Below, in pieces: positions 36,942-45,240 of a stretch of DNA of 59,013 nt. The notes below the pieces were generated by a model. The model worked only from the letters and a program-made list of their open reading frames with translations, had not been told where the DNA came from and did not search any database. How positions within the stretch are numbered: the stretch's first letter is position 1; every line of letters begins with the position of its first letter. The DNA is from Nocardioides sp. TRM66260-LWL (GTDB lineage: Bacteria; Actinomycetota; Actinomycetes; Propionibacteriales; Nocardioidaceae). The DNA lies in the NCBI RefSeq assembly GCF_020075545.1, contig NZ_JAIQZK010000011.1, forward strand, positions 1 through 59,013, in the 5' to 3' direction. The position numbers were made by a program, and so were the translations under genes.

Positions 36942-38567
36942 TCAGTGGGCGACGGCGCCCTCGGCGCCCGCGCCGGTGAGCGCGCGCACCTCGAGCTTGG
37001 TGAACGCCTCCTCGGCCGCGGGCTCGCGGGAGAGCAGCGAGCCGACGATGCCCAGCACGAAGGCCAGCGGGATCGAGACCAGGCCGGGGTTCTCCAGCGG
37101 GAACCAGGAGATGTCGATCGTCGCCGGCAGCAGGCTCTGGTTGACCCCGTTGACCACGCCCTTGCCCGACATCACCGGCGAGAAGACGACCAGGCCGATC
37201 GAGGAGATCAGGCCGCCGTAGATCGACCACACGGCGCCGCGGGTGTTGAACCGGCGCCAGAACATGTTGAGGACGATCGAGGGCAGGTTCGCCGACGCGG
37301 CGACCGCGAAGGCCAGCGCGACGAGGAAGGCGATGTTGAGCTTCTGCGCCGGGATGGCCAGCCCGATCGCGACCAGGCCGATGCCGAAGGCGGCGACGCG
37401 GGTGACGCGGATGGTCTCCCGCTCGGTGGCGCGGCCCTTCTTGATCACGCCGTCGTAGAGGTCGTGCGCCACGCTGGTCGACGAGGTGAGCGTCAGGCCG
37501 GCCACCACCGCGAGGATGGTCGCGAAGGCGACCGCCGAGATCAGGGCGAGCAGCACCGCGCCGCCCGTCGAGCCGGCTCCGCCGCCGACGGCCTCGGCCA
37601 GCAGCGGGGAGGCGAGGTTGCCCTTGCTCTTGGCCACCTCGGCGGCCTGGTCGCCGGTGAGCAGCGCGGCCGCGCCGAAGCCGAGGATCAGGGTGAAGAG
37701 GTAGAAGACGCCGATCAGGCCGATCGCCCACAGCACCGACTTCCGGGCGTCCCGCGAGGTCGGCACCGTGTAGAAGCGGGTGAGGATGTGCGGCAGGCCC
37801 GCGGTGCCCAGCACGAGGGCGAGCCCGAGGCTGAGGAAGTCGAGCTTGCTGGTCGTCGTCGCCCCGTACTTCAGGCCGGGCTCCAGGAACGCCGGGCCCT
37901 TGCCGGACGTCGTGGCGGCCTGGCCGAGCAGGTCGGAGATGTTGAAGTGGAACTTCGCGAGCACCAGCACCACGATCAGCGCCGAGCCGGTCATGAGCAG
38001 CACGGCCTTGACGATCTGCACCCACGTGGTGCCCTTCATGCCGCCGACGGTGACGTAGAAGATCATCAGCAGCCCGACGCCGAGGATGACGAGGTTCTTC
38101 ACCGCCCCGCTCTGCACCCCGAGCAGCAGCGCGACGAGGCTGCCCGCGCCGACCATCTGGGCGAGCAGGTAGAAGATCGAGACGACGACGGTCGAGGTCG
38201 CCGCGGCGGTGCGCACCGGCCGCTGGCGCATCCGGTAGGCCAGCTGGTCGGCCATCGTGAAGCGGCCGGAGTTGCGGAGCATCTCCGCGACCAGCAGCAG
38301 CGCCACCAGCCAGGCCACGAGGAAGCCGATCGAGTAGAGGAAGCCGTCGTAGCCGTAGAGCGCGATCAGCCCGGAGATGCCGAGGAAGGAGGCGGCCGAC
38401 ATGTAGTCGCCGCCGATCGCCAGGCCGTTCTGGAAGCCGGAGAAGGAGCGGCCGCCGGCGTAGAAGTCCGCGGCGCCGCTCGTGGTGCGGCTGGCGCGCA
38501 GGGTGATCGCGACCGTCAGCGCGACGACCGAGAGGAACAGGACGGTGGTGAGCACCTGGTGGTTCAT
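36942..38567 (-). CDS. actP: Cation/acetate symporter
   Basis: The 541-aa sodium:solute symporter family member has about 13 TM helices and the SSS signatures GGDYMSAASFLGISGLIALYGYDG near the N-terminus and FATILAVVAGLTLTSSTSVAHDLYD in the core. The DUF485 gene overlaps its start by 4 nt, the classic yjcH-actP arrangement, and acsA follows downstream, so acetate uptake is the most likely role. Confidence 0.94.
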   Translation of the reverse strand: MNHQVLTTVLFLSVVALTVAITLRASRTTSGAADFYAGGRSFSGFQNGLAIGGDYMSAASFLGISGLIALYGYDGFLYSIGFLVAWLVALLLVAEMLRNSGRFTMADQLAYRMRQRPVRTAAATSTVVVSIFYLLAQMVGAGSLVALLLGVQSGAVKNLVILGVGLLMIFYVTVGGMKGTTWVQIVKAVLLMTGSALIVVLVLAKFHFNISDLLGQAATTSGKGPAFLEPGLKYGATTTSKLDFLSLGLALVLGTAGLPHILTRFYTVPTSRDARKSVLWAIGLIGVFYLFTLILGFGAAALLTGDQAAEVAKSKGNLASPLLAEAVGGGAGSTGGAVLLALISAVAFATILAVVAGLTLTSSTSVAHDLYDGVIKKGRATERETIRVTRVAAFGIGLVAIGLAIPAQKLNIAFLVALAFAVAASANLPSIVLNMFWRRFNTRGAVWSIYGGLISSIGLVVFSPVMSGKGVVNGVNQSLLPATIDISWFPLENPGLVSIPLAFVLGIVGSLLSREPAAEEAFTKLEVRALTGAGAEGAVAH

Positions 38568-38989
38568 CGCGGGGCACCCCCGTCCTCGGTCGTGCGGTCG
38601 GTGGTGCGGGCGGTCGCGGCCGCATAGCGCTCGTCGAGCTCGCGGGCCAGCGGGTCGAGCCGGGCGGTGGAGTAGCGGCTGTAGACGTAGGCGATCGCGA
38701 AGGTCGTCACGAACTGGAGGAGGCCGAAGACCAGGGCGACGTTGACGTTGCCGACGACCTTCGTGCCCATCAGGCCGCCGGCCCAGTTGGAGAGCACGAC
38801 GTAGAGCAGGTACCAGCCCAGGAACGCCACCGTGGCGGGCAGCACGAACGAGCGGTACCGGTGGCGCAGCTCGGCGAACTCGGGGGTCGCGGCGAGCCGG
38901 TCGTAGACGTCGGGGGCGGCGCTGCCGGGCGCGCTGGACGACGCGGCGGGCTCGGCGAGCGCGGCGTCGGATCCGGGTGGTGGGGTCAC
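38564..38989 (-). CDS. DUF485 membrane protein (YjcH-like)
   Basis: The 141-aa product has a disordered Pro/Ala N-terminus followed by YDRLAATPEFAELRHRYRSFVLPATVAFLGWYLLYVVLSNWA (DUF485) and a second TM (VALVFGLLQFVTTFAIAYVYSRYS). It accompanies acetate permeases and probably assists ActP. GTG 38989 has AGGAGGAC upstream; a longer frame to 39043 would run through the CRP-like site. Confidence 0.88.
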   Translation of the reverse strand: MTPPPGSDAALAEPAASSSAPGSAAPDVYDRLAATPEFAELRHRYRSFVLPATVAFLGWYLLYVVLSNWAGGLMGTKVVGNVNVALVFGLLQFVTTFAIAYVYSRYSTARLDPLARELDERYAAATARTTDRTTEDGGAPR

Positions 38990-39007
38990 GGGGTCCTCCT
39001 CGGGGTG

Positions 39008-39023
39008 TGTGATCGCGATCACG
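39008..39023. promoter_or_regulatory. CRP-like site upstream of DUF485-actP
   Basis: TGTGATCGCGATCACG contains the perfect palindrome GTGATCGCGATCAC, 19-34 nt upstream of the DUF485 start. A possible minus-strand -10 TAGCGT (39021-39026) overlaps its edge, so binding would cover the transcription start and may repress. Confidence 0.65.
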
Positions 39024-39151
39024 CTAGGAGTGAGCCAGGTCACCCCGGCAGGGGTGCGGACGGGCCGTGCGACCGGCGGGGACGCCGTGCGCCGAGCGGT
39101 CGTCGGGACGCGCCGAGCGGTCGGGACGCCCCGTCGCGCGCCGCTGCGGGG

Positions 39152-40681
39152 TCAGGGCCGGACGACGGCCTCGGGCGCGTGCAGCCGCACGAGGAACCGT
39201 CCGGCGTGCGCGGGCACGGAGTCGGCGGTGGCCCGACTGACCAGCACCATCGTGGCCAGGGCCAGCGGCACCGACCAGGCGGCGGGCTGCTCGAGCAGCA
39301 GGCGCACCCAGCCGCCGGCCGCTCGCCCGCCGACGTCGGTGCCCAGCGCCAGGACGGCGGACACGAACGAGCCCAGGCCGCCGACGCCCAGGCCGGCCAG
39401 CGCCCCGGCCGGCGTGAGCCCGCGCCACCAGATGCCGAGCAGCAGCAGCGGGCAGAACGTCGAGGCCGCCACGGCGAAGGCCAGGCCGACGGTGCGGGCC
39501 ACCCCGACGTCCGGACCCACCAGCGCCGTCGCGCACGGCACCCCGACCGCGACGACCGCGGAGAGCCGGAAGGCGCGGACGCCGTCGAGCCGCCCGCGAC
39601 CGACGACGTCCTGGGTGAGCACGCCCGCGACCGCCACCGAGAGGCCCGAGGAGGTGGAGAGGAACGCGGCGAACGCCCCGGCCACGACCAGGCCGGTCAG
39701 GAGCTCGCCGCCGGTGCCGCCGAGCATGAGCCGCGGCAGCTCGAGCACGACCGTGTCGGCGCCGCTCCCGCCGCGGGCGAGATCGCCGGCGTACACCCGG
39801 CCGAGCGCGCCGTAGACCGGCGGCACCAGGTAGAACGCCGAGAGCAGGAGGAGCACGGTGAGCGTCGTGCGGCGCGCCGCCCGGCCGTCGGGGTTGGTGT
39901 AGAAGCGCACGACGACGTGCGGCAGGCCCATGGTGCCGAGGAAGGTCGCGACGATCACCGAGTACGTCACGTAGAGGCCCTGGCCGTCGCCCTCCGCGAG
40001 CGGCCGCGACCACGAGACGAGGTCCGGCAGGTCGCCGGCGATCGGCCCGCCGGTCGGCCGGCCGTCGCCGAGCCACACGACGGCGAGCACCGCCGCGGGC
40101 ACCAGCAGCGCGGTCAGCTTCAGCCAGTACTGGAAGGCCTGGACGAAGGTGATCGAGCGCATCCCGCCGGCCGTGACGTTGACCAGCACGATCGAGCCGA
40201 CGACCAGCGGCCCGACCCAGGTGGGGGCGCCCACGGCGGCGGCGAGCGTCAGCCCGGCGCCCTGGAACTGCGGCAGGAGGTAGAGCCAGCCGATCACGAC
40301 GACGAGCAGGACGCAGGCGCCCCGCACGCGCCGGGAGCCGAGCCGGGCCTCGGCGAAGTCGGGCAGCGTGTAGGCCCCCGAGCGACGCAGGGGCGCGGCC
40401 ACCAGGGTCAGCAGCACCAGGAAGCCGGCCGTCCAGCCGATCGGGTACCAGAGCATGTCCGCCCCCGACACCAGCAGCAGGCCGGCGACCCCGAGGAACG
40501 AGGCGGCCGAGAGGTACTCGCCGCCGATCGCCGAGGCGTTCAGCCGCGGGTGCACCGTGCGCGAGGCGACGAGGAAGTCGCTGGTCGTGCGCGAGAGGCG
40601 CAGGCCGTAGGCGCCGATGCCGAGGGTCGCCACGGTGACCAGGACGATCGCGACGACGCCCGGTGCCGCCTCCGCGCTCAC
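39152..40681 (-). CDS. Second sodium:solute symporter (SSS family, ActP-like)
   Basis: The 509-aa product has about 13 TM helices and SSS features: NASAIGGEYLSAASFLGVAGLLLVSG, LPQFQGAGLTLAAAVG, TAGGMRSITFVQAFQYWLKL, and STSSGLSVAVAGVLTQDVVGRG. It is a paralogue of actP but belongs to an operon with a small membrane protein and a two-component system, suggesting a regulated monocarboxylate (acetate, pyruvate or propionate) transporter. GTG 40681 overlaps the stop of the upstream gene. Confidence 0.9.
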   Translation of the reverse strand: MSAEAAPGVVAIVLVTVATLGIGAYGLRLSRTTSDFLVASRTVHPRLNASAIGGEYLSAASFLGVAGLLLVSGADMLWYPIGWTAGFLVLLTLVAAPLRRSGAYTLPDFAEARLGSRRVRGACVLLVVVIGWLYLLPQFQGAGLTLAAAVGAPTWVGPLVVGSIVLVNVTAGGMRSITFVQAFQYWLKLTALLVPAAVLAVVWLGDGRPTGGPIAGDLPDLVSWSRPLAEGDGQGLYVTYSVIVATFLGTMGLPHVVVRFYTNPDGRAARRTTLTVLLLLSAFYLVPPVYGALGRVYAGDLARGGSGADTVVLELPRLMLGGTGGELLTGLVVAGAFAAFLSTSSGLSVAVAGVLTQDVVGRGRLDGVRAFRLSAVVAVGVPCATALVGPDVGVARTVGLAFAVAASTFCPLLLLGIWWRGLTPAGALAGLGVGGLGSFVSAVLALGTDVGGRAAGGWVRLLLEQPAAWSVPLALATMVLVSRATADSVPAHAGRFLVRLHAPEAVVRP

Positions 40682-41058
40682 GGCCGCGGCTCCCCGCGGC
40701 CCTCGCACAGGTCGGCGAACGCGTCCTCCGCACGCTCGGCGCGGCGCACGTGCCGCCAGCCGAGGAGCACCAGCAGCGGGTACGCGGCCACGCCGAGCAG
40801 CAGCCAGGCCAGCGGGACGCCGAGCAGACGGTGGTCGGCCAGGCCCGGCCAGCGCCAGAACAGCGCCGGCAGGGCGCCGAGGACGAGCGCGAGCGTCCCG
40901 AGGGTGCGGGCGGCCAGCGCCAGCTGGTCGCGCAGCAGGGCGCGGACGTAGAGCGCGTCGAGGTCGTCGTCGCGCGGGTCGGAGCCCGCGGGCCGGGCGA
41001 GCGGCGTCCGGCGTCGCGGCGGACCCGTGACGCGCACGCGCGGGGTCGGCTCGCTCAT
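40678..41058 (-). CDS. Small two-TM membrane protein of the symporter operon
   Basis: The 126-aa product has a charged N-terminus, two hydrophobic segments (TLGTLALVLGALPALFWRWPG; LAWLLLGVAAYPLLVLLGW) and a charged tail with RRAERAEDAFADLCEG. It is analogous in size, topology and position to the DUF485 partner of ActP, though sequence similarity is low. It probably acts as an accessory subunit of the adjacent symporter. It overlaps that gene by 4 nt. Confidence 0.8.
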   Translation of the reverse strand: MSEPTPRVRVTGPPRRRTPLARPAGSDPRDDDLDALYVRALLRDQLALAARTLGTLALVLGALPALFWRWPGLADHRLLGVPLAWLLLGVAAYPLLVLLGWRHVRRAERAEDAFADLCEGRGEPRP

Positions 41059-41065
41059 CGGCGGC

Positions 41066-41869
41066 TCACGTGCGCACCCGCAGCAGCAGGTCGCGCAGCT
41101 CGCGGGCGTGCCGGCGGCTCACCGCCAGGTCGACCGGCGTCCCGCCCTGGGGCGCGCGCACGCGGACGGTGCAGCGGCCCGCGTCGGTGCGCACCTCCTC
41201 GACGTGCGCCAGGGAGACCAGCGACGAGCGGTGGATGCGCACGAAGCCCGCCTCGGCCCACTCCTCGGCGAGCTGGGCGAGCGGGATGCGCACCAGGTAG
41301 GAGTCCGTCCCCGCGTGCAGGCGTGCGTAGTCGCCCTGCGCCTCGACGTGGCTGATCCGCGAGCGCGGCACGAAGCGCATGACGCCCCCGCGCTCGACGG
41401 GGACCTCCACGTCGGTCGGCGGCCCGGCCGCCGCGGCCCCGGTGGGTCCGGTGCCTCCGGCGGCCGGCGCCCGCTCCGCCGACCCGGAGACGCTGCCGCC
41501 GGCGGCGCTCGCGGCTCGACGGACCGCCTCGGCCAGCCGCTCCTCGCGCACCGGCTTGAGCACGTAGTCGACCGCCTGCAGGTCGAAGGCCTCCAGCGCG
41601 TGCTGCTCGTGGGCGGTGACGAACACGATGGCCGGCGGACGCTGGAAGCGGCGCAGCACGGACGCCAGCTCGAGGCCGTCGAGCCCCGGCATGGAGACGT
41701 CGAGCAGCACCACGTCGACGTCGTGCCGGCGCAGCACGAGCAGCGCGTCGGTGGCCGAGGCGCTGACGTGCACCGTGCCGATCCGCTCGTCGCGGCGCAG
41801 CAGCCAGGCCAGCTCGTCGCGGGCCGGGACCTCGTCGTCGACCACCAGCGCGCGCAGCCCGTCGCTCAT
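41066..41869 (-). CDS. LytTR-family response regulator
   Basis: The 267-aa product has a receiver domain with DDE (11-13), phospho-acceptor D57 in VVLLDVSMPG and lysine in YVLKPVREE. A Pro/Ala/Gly linker follows, then a LytTR DNA-binding domain (SRISHVEAQGDYARLHAGTDSYLVRIPLAQLAEEWAEAGFVRIHRSSLVSLAHV). It is paired with the sensor kinase, whose stop overlaps its start. Likely targets are the symporter operon promoters. Confidence 0.94.
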   Translation of the reverse strand: MSDGLRALVVDDEVPARDELAWLLRRDERIGTVHVSASATDALLVLRRHDVDVVLLDVSMPGLDGLELASVLRRFQRPPAIVFVTAHEQHALEAFDLQAVDYVLKPVREERLAEAVRRAASAAGGSVSGSAERAPAAGGTGPTGAAAAGPPTDVEVPVERGGVMRFVPRSRISHVEAQGDYARLHAGTDSYLVRIPLAQLAEEWAEAGFVRIHRSSLVSLAHVEEVRTDAGRCTVRVRAPQGGTPVDLAVSRRHARELRDLLLRVRT

Positions 41870-43014
41870 GCGTGCACCCCCGGGGCGAACTTCGGGACCG
41901 TGACGATCACCTTGGTGCCGGCGCCGGGCGCGGTCTCGACGACCAGGCCGTAGTCGTCGCCGTAGACGGCGCGGAGCCGGCCGTCGACGTTGCCGAGCCC
42001 GACGGAACGGTGGCCCTCGGCGTCGTCCTCGCCCTCGGAGCGGTGCGCGGCCTCGCCGGCGAGGGCGCGCCGCACGCGGTCGGGGTCCTCGCCGACGCCG
42101 TCGTCCTCGACCTCGATCAGGCAGTCGGGCCCGCGGTCGCGCGCGACGATGCGGATGTGGCCGCCGCCCTCCGCTGACTCCAGGCCGTGGCGCACCGCGT
42201 TCTCGACCAGCGGCTGCAGGCACAGGAAGGGCACCGCGACCGGCAGCACCTCCGGCGCGATGCTCAGCGTGACGCGAAGCCGGTCGCCGAACCGCGCCTG
42301 CTCCAGCAGCAGGTAGCGCTCGACCGAGCGCAGCTCCTCGGCCAGGGTCGTGAACTCGCCGTGGCGGCGGAAGGAGTAGCGGGTGAAGTCCGCGAACTCC
42401 AGCAGCAGCTCGCGGGCGCGGTCGGGATCGGTGCGGACGAAGCTGGCGATGGCGCCCAGCGAGTTGTAGACGAAGTGGGGGCTGATCTGCGCCCGCAGCG
42501 CCCGGACCTCCGCGGCCATCAGCCGGGTGCGGCTGGCGTCGAGCTCGGCGAGGTCGAGCTGTCCGGAGACCCAGCCCGCGACCTCCTCGGCCGCCCGCGC
42601 CCGTCCGGCCGTCGGCGTCGGGGCGTAGGCCTGCAGCGTGCCGACGAGCCGCTCGTCGACGACCAGCGGCACCACCGCCCCGGCGCGCACGGGGCAGCCG
42701 GACGCGGCGCACGGGAGCTCCGCGCGCGCGACGACGCGGGTCGCGCCGTCGCGCAGGGCCTCCGTCGCCAGCGCCATCGCCTGCTCGGCGTGGTGGCCGC
42801 CGGCGCCGTCCCAGGCGAGCACCTCGACCGCGTCGGTGAGGACCAGCGCCGGGGTGCCGAGCAGGGTGCGCAGGTGCTTCGCCGCGCGCTCGGCGCTGGT
42901 GCGGCCCAGGCCCGCCCGCAGCGCGGGCGCCGCCAGCGAGGCCTGGTGGAGGGTGCGGTAGGTGGCGCGGTCGGCCTCGGAGCCGAGCCGGGTGCGTCGC
43001 CACATGACCGGCAT
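41866..43014 (-). CDS. LytS/BtsS-type sensor histidine kinase
   Basis: The 382-aa product has no TM helices. An N-terminal GAF-like domain (about 40-180) with cysteines in ELPCAASGCPVRAG precedes a His_kinase domain ALRAQISPHFVYNSLGAIASFVRTDPD (phospho-His in PHFVYN) and a HATPase_c domain (LVENAVRHGLE, VEDDGVGED, SVGLGNVDGRL). The soluble GAF suggests an intracellular signal. ATG 43014 is chosen; Met at 43005 is an alternative. First gene of a four-gene operon ending in the symporter. Confidence 0.92.
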   Translation of the reverse strand: MPVMWRRTRLGSEADRATYRTLHQASLAAPALRAGLGRTSAERAAKHLRTLLGTPALVLTDAVEVLAWDGAGGHHAEQAMALATEALRDGATRVVARAELPCAASGCPVRAGAVVPLVVDERLVGTLQAYAPTPTAGRARAAEEVAGWVSGQLDLAELDASRTRLMAAEVRALRAQISPHFVYNSLGAIASFVRTDPDRARELLLEFADFTRYSFRRHGEFTTLAEELRSVERYLLLEQARFGDRLRVTLSIAPEVLPVAVPFLCLQPLVENAVRHGLESAEGGGHIRIVARDRGPDCLIEVEDDGVGEDPDRVRRALAGEAAHRSEGEDDAEGHRSVGLGNVDGRLRAVYGDDYGLVVETAPGAGTKVIVTVPKFAPGVHA

Positions 43015-43084
43015 CACATCACGCCGCGCGGGGCGTGCGCGCGGAGTCCGGACGACGCGTCGCCGAGCGGCCGGTCGGCGTCGG

Positions 43085-44032
43085 TCAGCGGAAGTCGATG
43101 AGCAGCATCGCGGTGTCGTCATCGAGGTCGGTGACGATCCGCGGGGCGCGCATCAGCTCGTCCGGCACGGCCGGGTGGCTGCCGGTGCTGATGATCGCGT
43201 GCAGGCCGGAGTCGGAGATCGACGCGGTCAGCCGGGTGCCGCCTGCGGTGCCGGTGTCGTCGGCCTCCGCCGTCGCCTCGACCGGCGCGGGCGCCGGTGC
43301 GGGCCGGAGCGTCGTCCGCCACGCCGTGACGACGTAGGGGAGCTCCATGCCGTACATGCCGCGGCCGTAGTCGTCGTACAGCTCGCCGACCTGCGCGAGC
43401 AGCGCCGTGCGGGCGGCCTCGTCGAGCGCGATCACGTCGGGCTGCGAGCGGGCGAGATCGAGCAGCGTGGCCCGGTCGACGGTCTGCCAGCACCGCTGGA
43501 CGGTCTCCTCGGGCTCCTCGAGGCGGTCGGACCCCAGCATCTCGGCGACCTCGGGCGCGGGCTCGCCGCCGCCCAGCAGGCGGCCGAGGCGGCGCACCCA
43601 CGGGATGCGCTCGTCGCGCCGGCTCTCCAGGACGACGACCCGACCGCCGGGCCGCAGCACGCGCGCGGCCTCGGCCAGCGCGGGCCCGGGGTCGATCCAG
43701 CCGAGGCTCTGGCCGAGCACCACCGCGTCGACGCTGCGGTCCGGCAGCGGCAGGCGCTCGGCGCACGCCACCGTCGTGCGGACGCTCGGCAGCTCGCGGA
43801 CGAGCACCGCGAGCATCGCGGGGTCGGGGTCGACGGCGTGCACGCGGTGGCCGGCCGCGACCAGCTCGGCGGTCAGGCGGCCGGTGCCGGCGCCGATCTC
43901 GAGCACGGTCAGCGGCTGCTCGCCCAGACCCCACGCGACCACCTCGGCGGGGTAGCCCGGACGTCCGCGGTGGTAGGCGTCGGCGACGGCTCCGTAGGGC
44001 GTCGCCGGGGCGGTGTCGGGCGTCGCGTCCAT
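43085..44032 (-). CDS. Class I SAM-dependent methyltransferase
   Basis: The 315-aa product has the SAM-binding motif LTVLEIGAGTGRLTAELVAAGHRVHAVDPDPAML and the motif LPLPDRSVDAVVLGQSLGWIDP, the Methyltransf_11 fold. A C-terminal extension of about 70 residues (PAPAPAPVEATAEADDTG ... STGSHPAVPDELMRAPRIVTDLDDDTAML) is unusual. The substrate is unknown. It is divergent from the Fic-like gene. Confidence 0.88.
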   Translation of the reverse strand: MDATPDTAPATPYGAVADAYHRGRPGYPAEVVAWGLGEQPLTVLEIGAGTGRLTAELVAAGHRVHAVDPDPAMLAVLVRELPSVRTTVACAERLPLPDRSVDAVVLGQSLGWIDPGPALAEAARVLRPGGRVVVLESRRDERIPWVRRLGRLLGGGEPAPEVAEMLGSDRLEEPEETVQRCWQTVDRATLLDLARSQPDVIALDEAARTALLAQVGELYDDYGRGMYGMELPYVVTAWRTTLRPAPAPAPVEATAEADDTGTAGGTRLTASISDSGLHAIISTGSHPAVPDELMRAPRIVTDLDDDTAMLLIDFR

Positions 44033-44128
44033 GCCGCCCCACGGTAGTGCGTCGAGCCGTCCGCGGCCGGCAGCCGCGGCGTGGGCGGCCCGGGTGTCGC
44101 GCGCCGACGCCGCGTAGCCTTCCGGTCC

Positions 44129-44845
44129 GTGAGCGACCCGTTGTCCTGGCTGCTGGAGCTCGAGGGCGTCCCGAGCGCGTTCGCGGCGGTGCGCGACGGC
44201 ATCGACGTGCTGCTCCGCGATCGCGGCCTGCGGGCCACCTCGCCGGAGACGACGGCGGCGTCCCTGCTGCTCGGCGCGCACGCCAGCGCCGTGCTCGAGG
44301 GCTCGCAGTCGCAGCTGGAGGAGGTGCGCGACGGCGGGGGCGACCCCCTCGCGCTCGACTCCGTGCGGCTCTCGACGGCGCTGCTGGGCGTCTCGCCGCT
44401 GCTCACCCGCGCCCCCCTCCAGGCCCTGGCCCGGCTGCACGCCCTCGCCGCCGTCGGGGCGGTGCCCGACGACGAGCTCGGCCGTCCCGTCTCGCCCGAG
44501 GCGGCGGCGCGGCTGCGGGCCCTGGCGGGCGTCCTGACCGCCCCGACCGGCGCGCCGGCGCTCGTCGTGGCGGCCGTCGTGCACGCCGAGCTCGCCACGC
44601 TCGCGCCGTTCGCCAGCCACAACGGCCTCGTCGCCCGCGCCGCCGAGCGACTGGTGCTGGTGAACCGCGGCCTCGACGCCAAGTCGCTGACCGTGCCCGA
44701 GGCCGGCCACCTCGCGCTGCGCCCGCAGTACGAGTCGAACCTGCGCGGCTACCGCGAGGGCGGACCCTCCGGCGTGCACGCGTGGATGCTGTACGCCGCC
44801 GAGGCCTTCGCCGCCGGCGCCGAGGCCTCGCCGGTGCGGCGCTGA
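44129..44845 (+). CDS. Fic-domain protein with degenerate active site
   Basis: The 238-aa protein aligns with Fic proteins. An inhibitory-helix motif (S/T)xxxE(G/N) is present as SAVLEG (53-58). At the catalytic loop, normally HPFxDGNGRxxR, it reads APFASHNGLVARA (159-171), so the catalytic His is Ala, DGN is SHN and the phosphate-binding Arg is Leu. AMPylation is therefore unlikely. Actinobacterial members near acs are often annotated as Fic/oxidoreductase. GTG 44129 is the start. Copy D of the 83-bp repeat begins directly after its stop. Confidence 0.75.
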   Translation: MSDPLSWLLELEGVPSAFAAVRDGIDVLLRDRGLRATSPETTAASLLLGAHASAVLEGSQSQLEEVRDGGGDPLALDSVRLSTALLGVSPLLTRAPLQALARLHALAAVGAVPDDELGRPVSPEAAARLRALAGVLTAPTGAPALVVAAVVHAELATLAPFASHNGLVARAAERLVLVNRGLDAKSLTVPEAGHLALRPQYESNLRGYREGGPSGVHAWMLYAAEAFAAGAEASPVRR

Positions 44846-44928
44846 GCGCAGGTTTCCCCGGATATCCGGGGAAACCGGACGTTGTCAGGGGAAGTTTCCC
44901 CTGACAACGTCCAGATTCCCCTGACCAG
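44846..44928 (+). repeat. 83-bp structured repeat, copy D
   Basis: It begins immediately after the Fic-gene TGA (GCGCAGGTTTCCCCGG) and ends CCTGACCAG. It is the only copy whose second stem is perfectly paired (15 bp plus AAGTTT loop). It sits at the start of a 395-nt gene-free stretch. Confidence 0.95.
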
Positions 44929-44970
44929 TCGCGCCCGTGGCGCGGATCCGTGGGCCGACCGAGCCCCGGA

Positions 44971-45151
44971 CATGCAGGTGGCGCCCCGGCTCACGAAGTC
45001 CTGGGCGCCACCGCTGACACGTGGATCGCCGGCTACCAAGCGTGCACCTCTCGAACTGCCGCCCCGGGCGTCTCCCGGGCGATTCGGCTCCCAGACATTG
45101 GGTGGAATGCCGCGTGGGTACCCGATCCGCGTGTACGTCTCTGGAGTTGTG
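44971..45151 (-). ncRNA. Candidate Ms1/MTS2823-like small RNA
   Basis: This is a gene-free stretch just downstream of the HAD hydrolase gene and on the same strand. In mycobacteria the abundant RNAP-binding RNA Ms1 (MTS2823) lies at the same place, between Rv3661 and Rv3662c. On the minus strand a -35-like TTGTGG (45181-45186) and -10-like TACAAA (45158-45163) are spaced by 17 nt. Downstream are hairpins at 45063-45079 (CCCGGG-AGACG-CCCGGG) and a 10-bp stem at 44977-44986/45003-45012 that could be the terminator. Sequence identity to Ms1 was not established; the ends are guesses. Confidence 0.45.
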
Positions 45152-45169
45152 ACGTCCTTTGTACGCCGA

Positions 45170-45185
45170 TGTGACGCGCGCCACA
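45170..45185. promoter_or_regulatory. CRP-like site overlapping the candidate sRNA promoter
   Basis: TGTGACGCGCGCCACA differs from the perfect palindrome upstream of hppA at one position. It overlaps the proposed -35 of the minus-strand small RNA and is far from any protein start, which supports a hidden transcript here. Confidence 0.45.
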
Positions 45186-45240
45186 AGAGGCTGGATCGTC
45201 CCTGCTGCCGGGAGGCCGTAGCGGGAGCCGGACGACGTGC

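Noticed and set aside
43001..43020. TGTGATGCCGGTCATG resembling a CRP site at the sensor kinase start
   Set aside because: The right half is TCATG rather than TCACA and it overlaps the start codon; likely chance.
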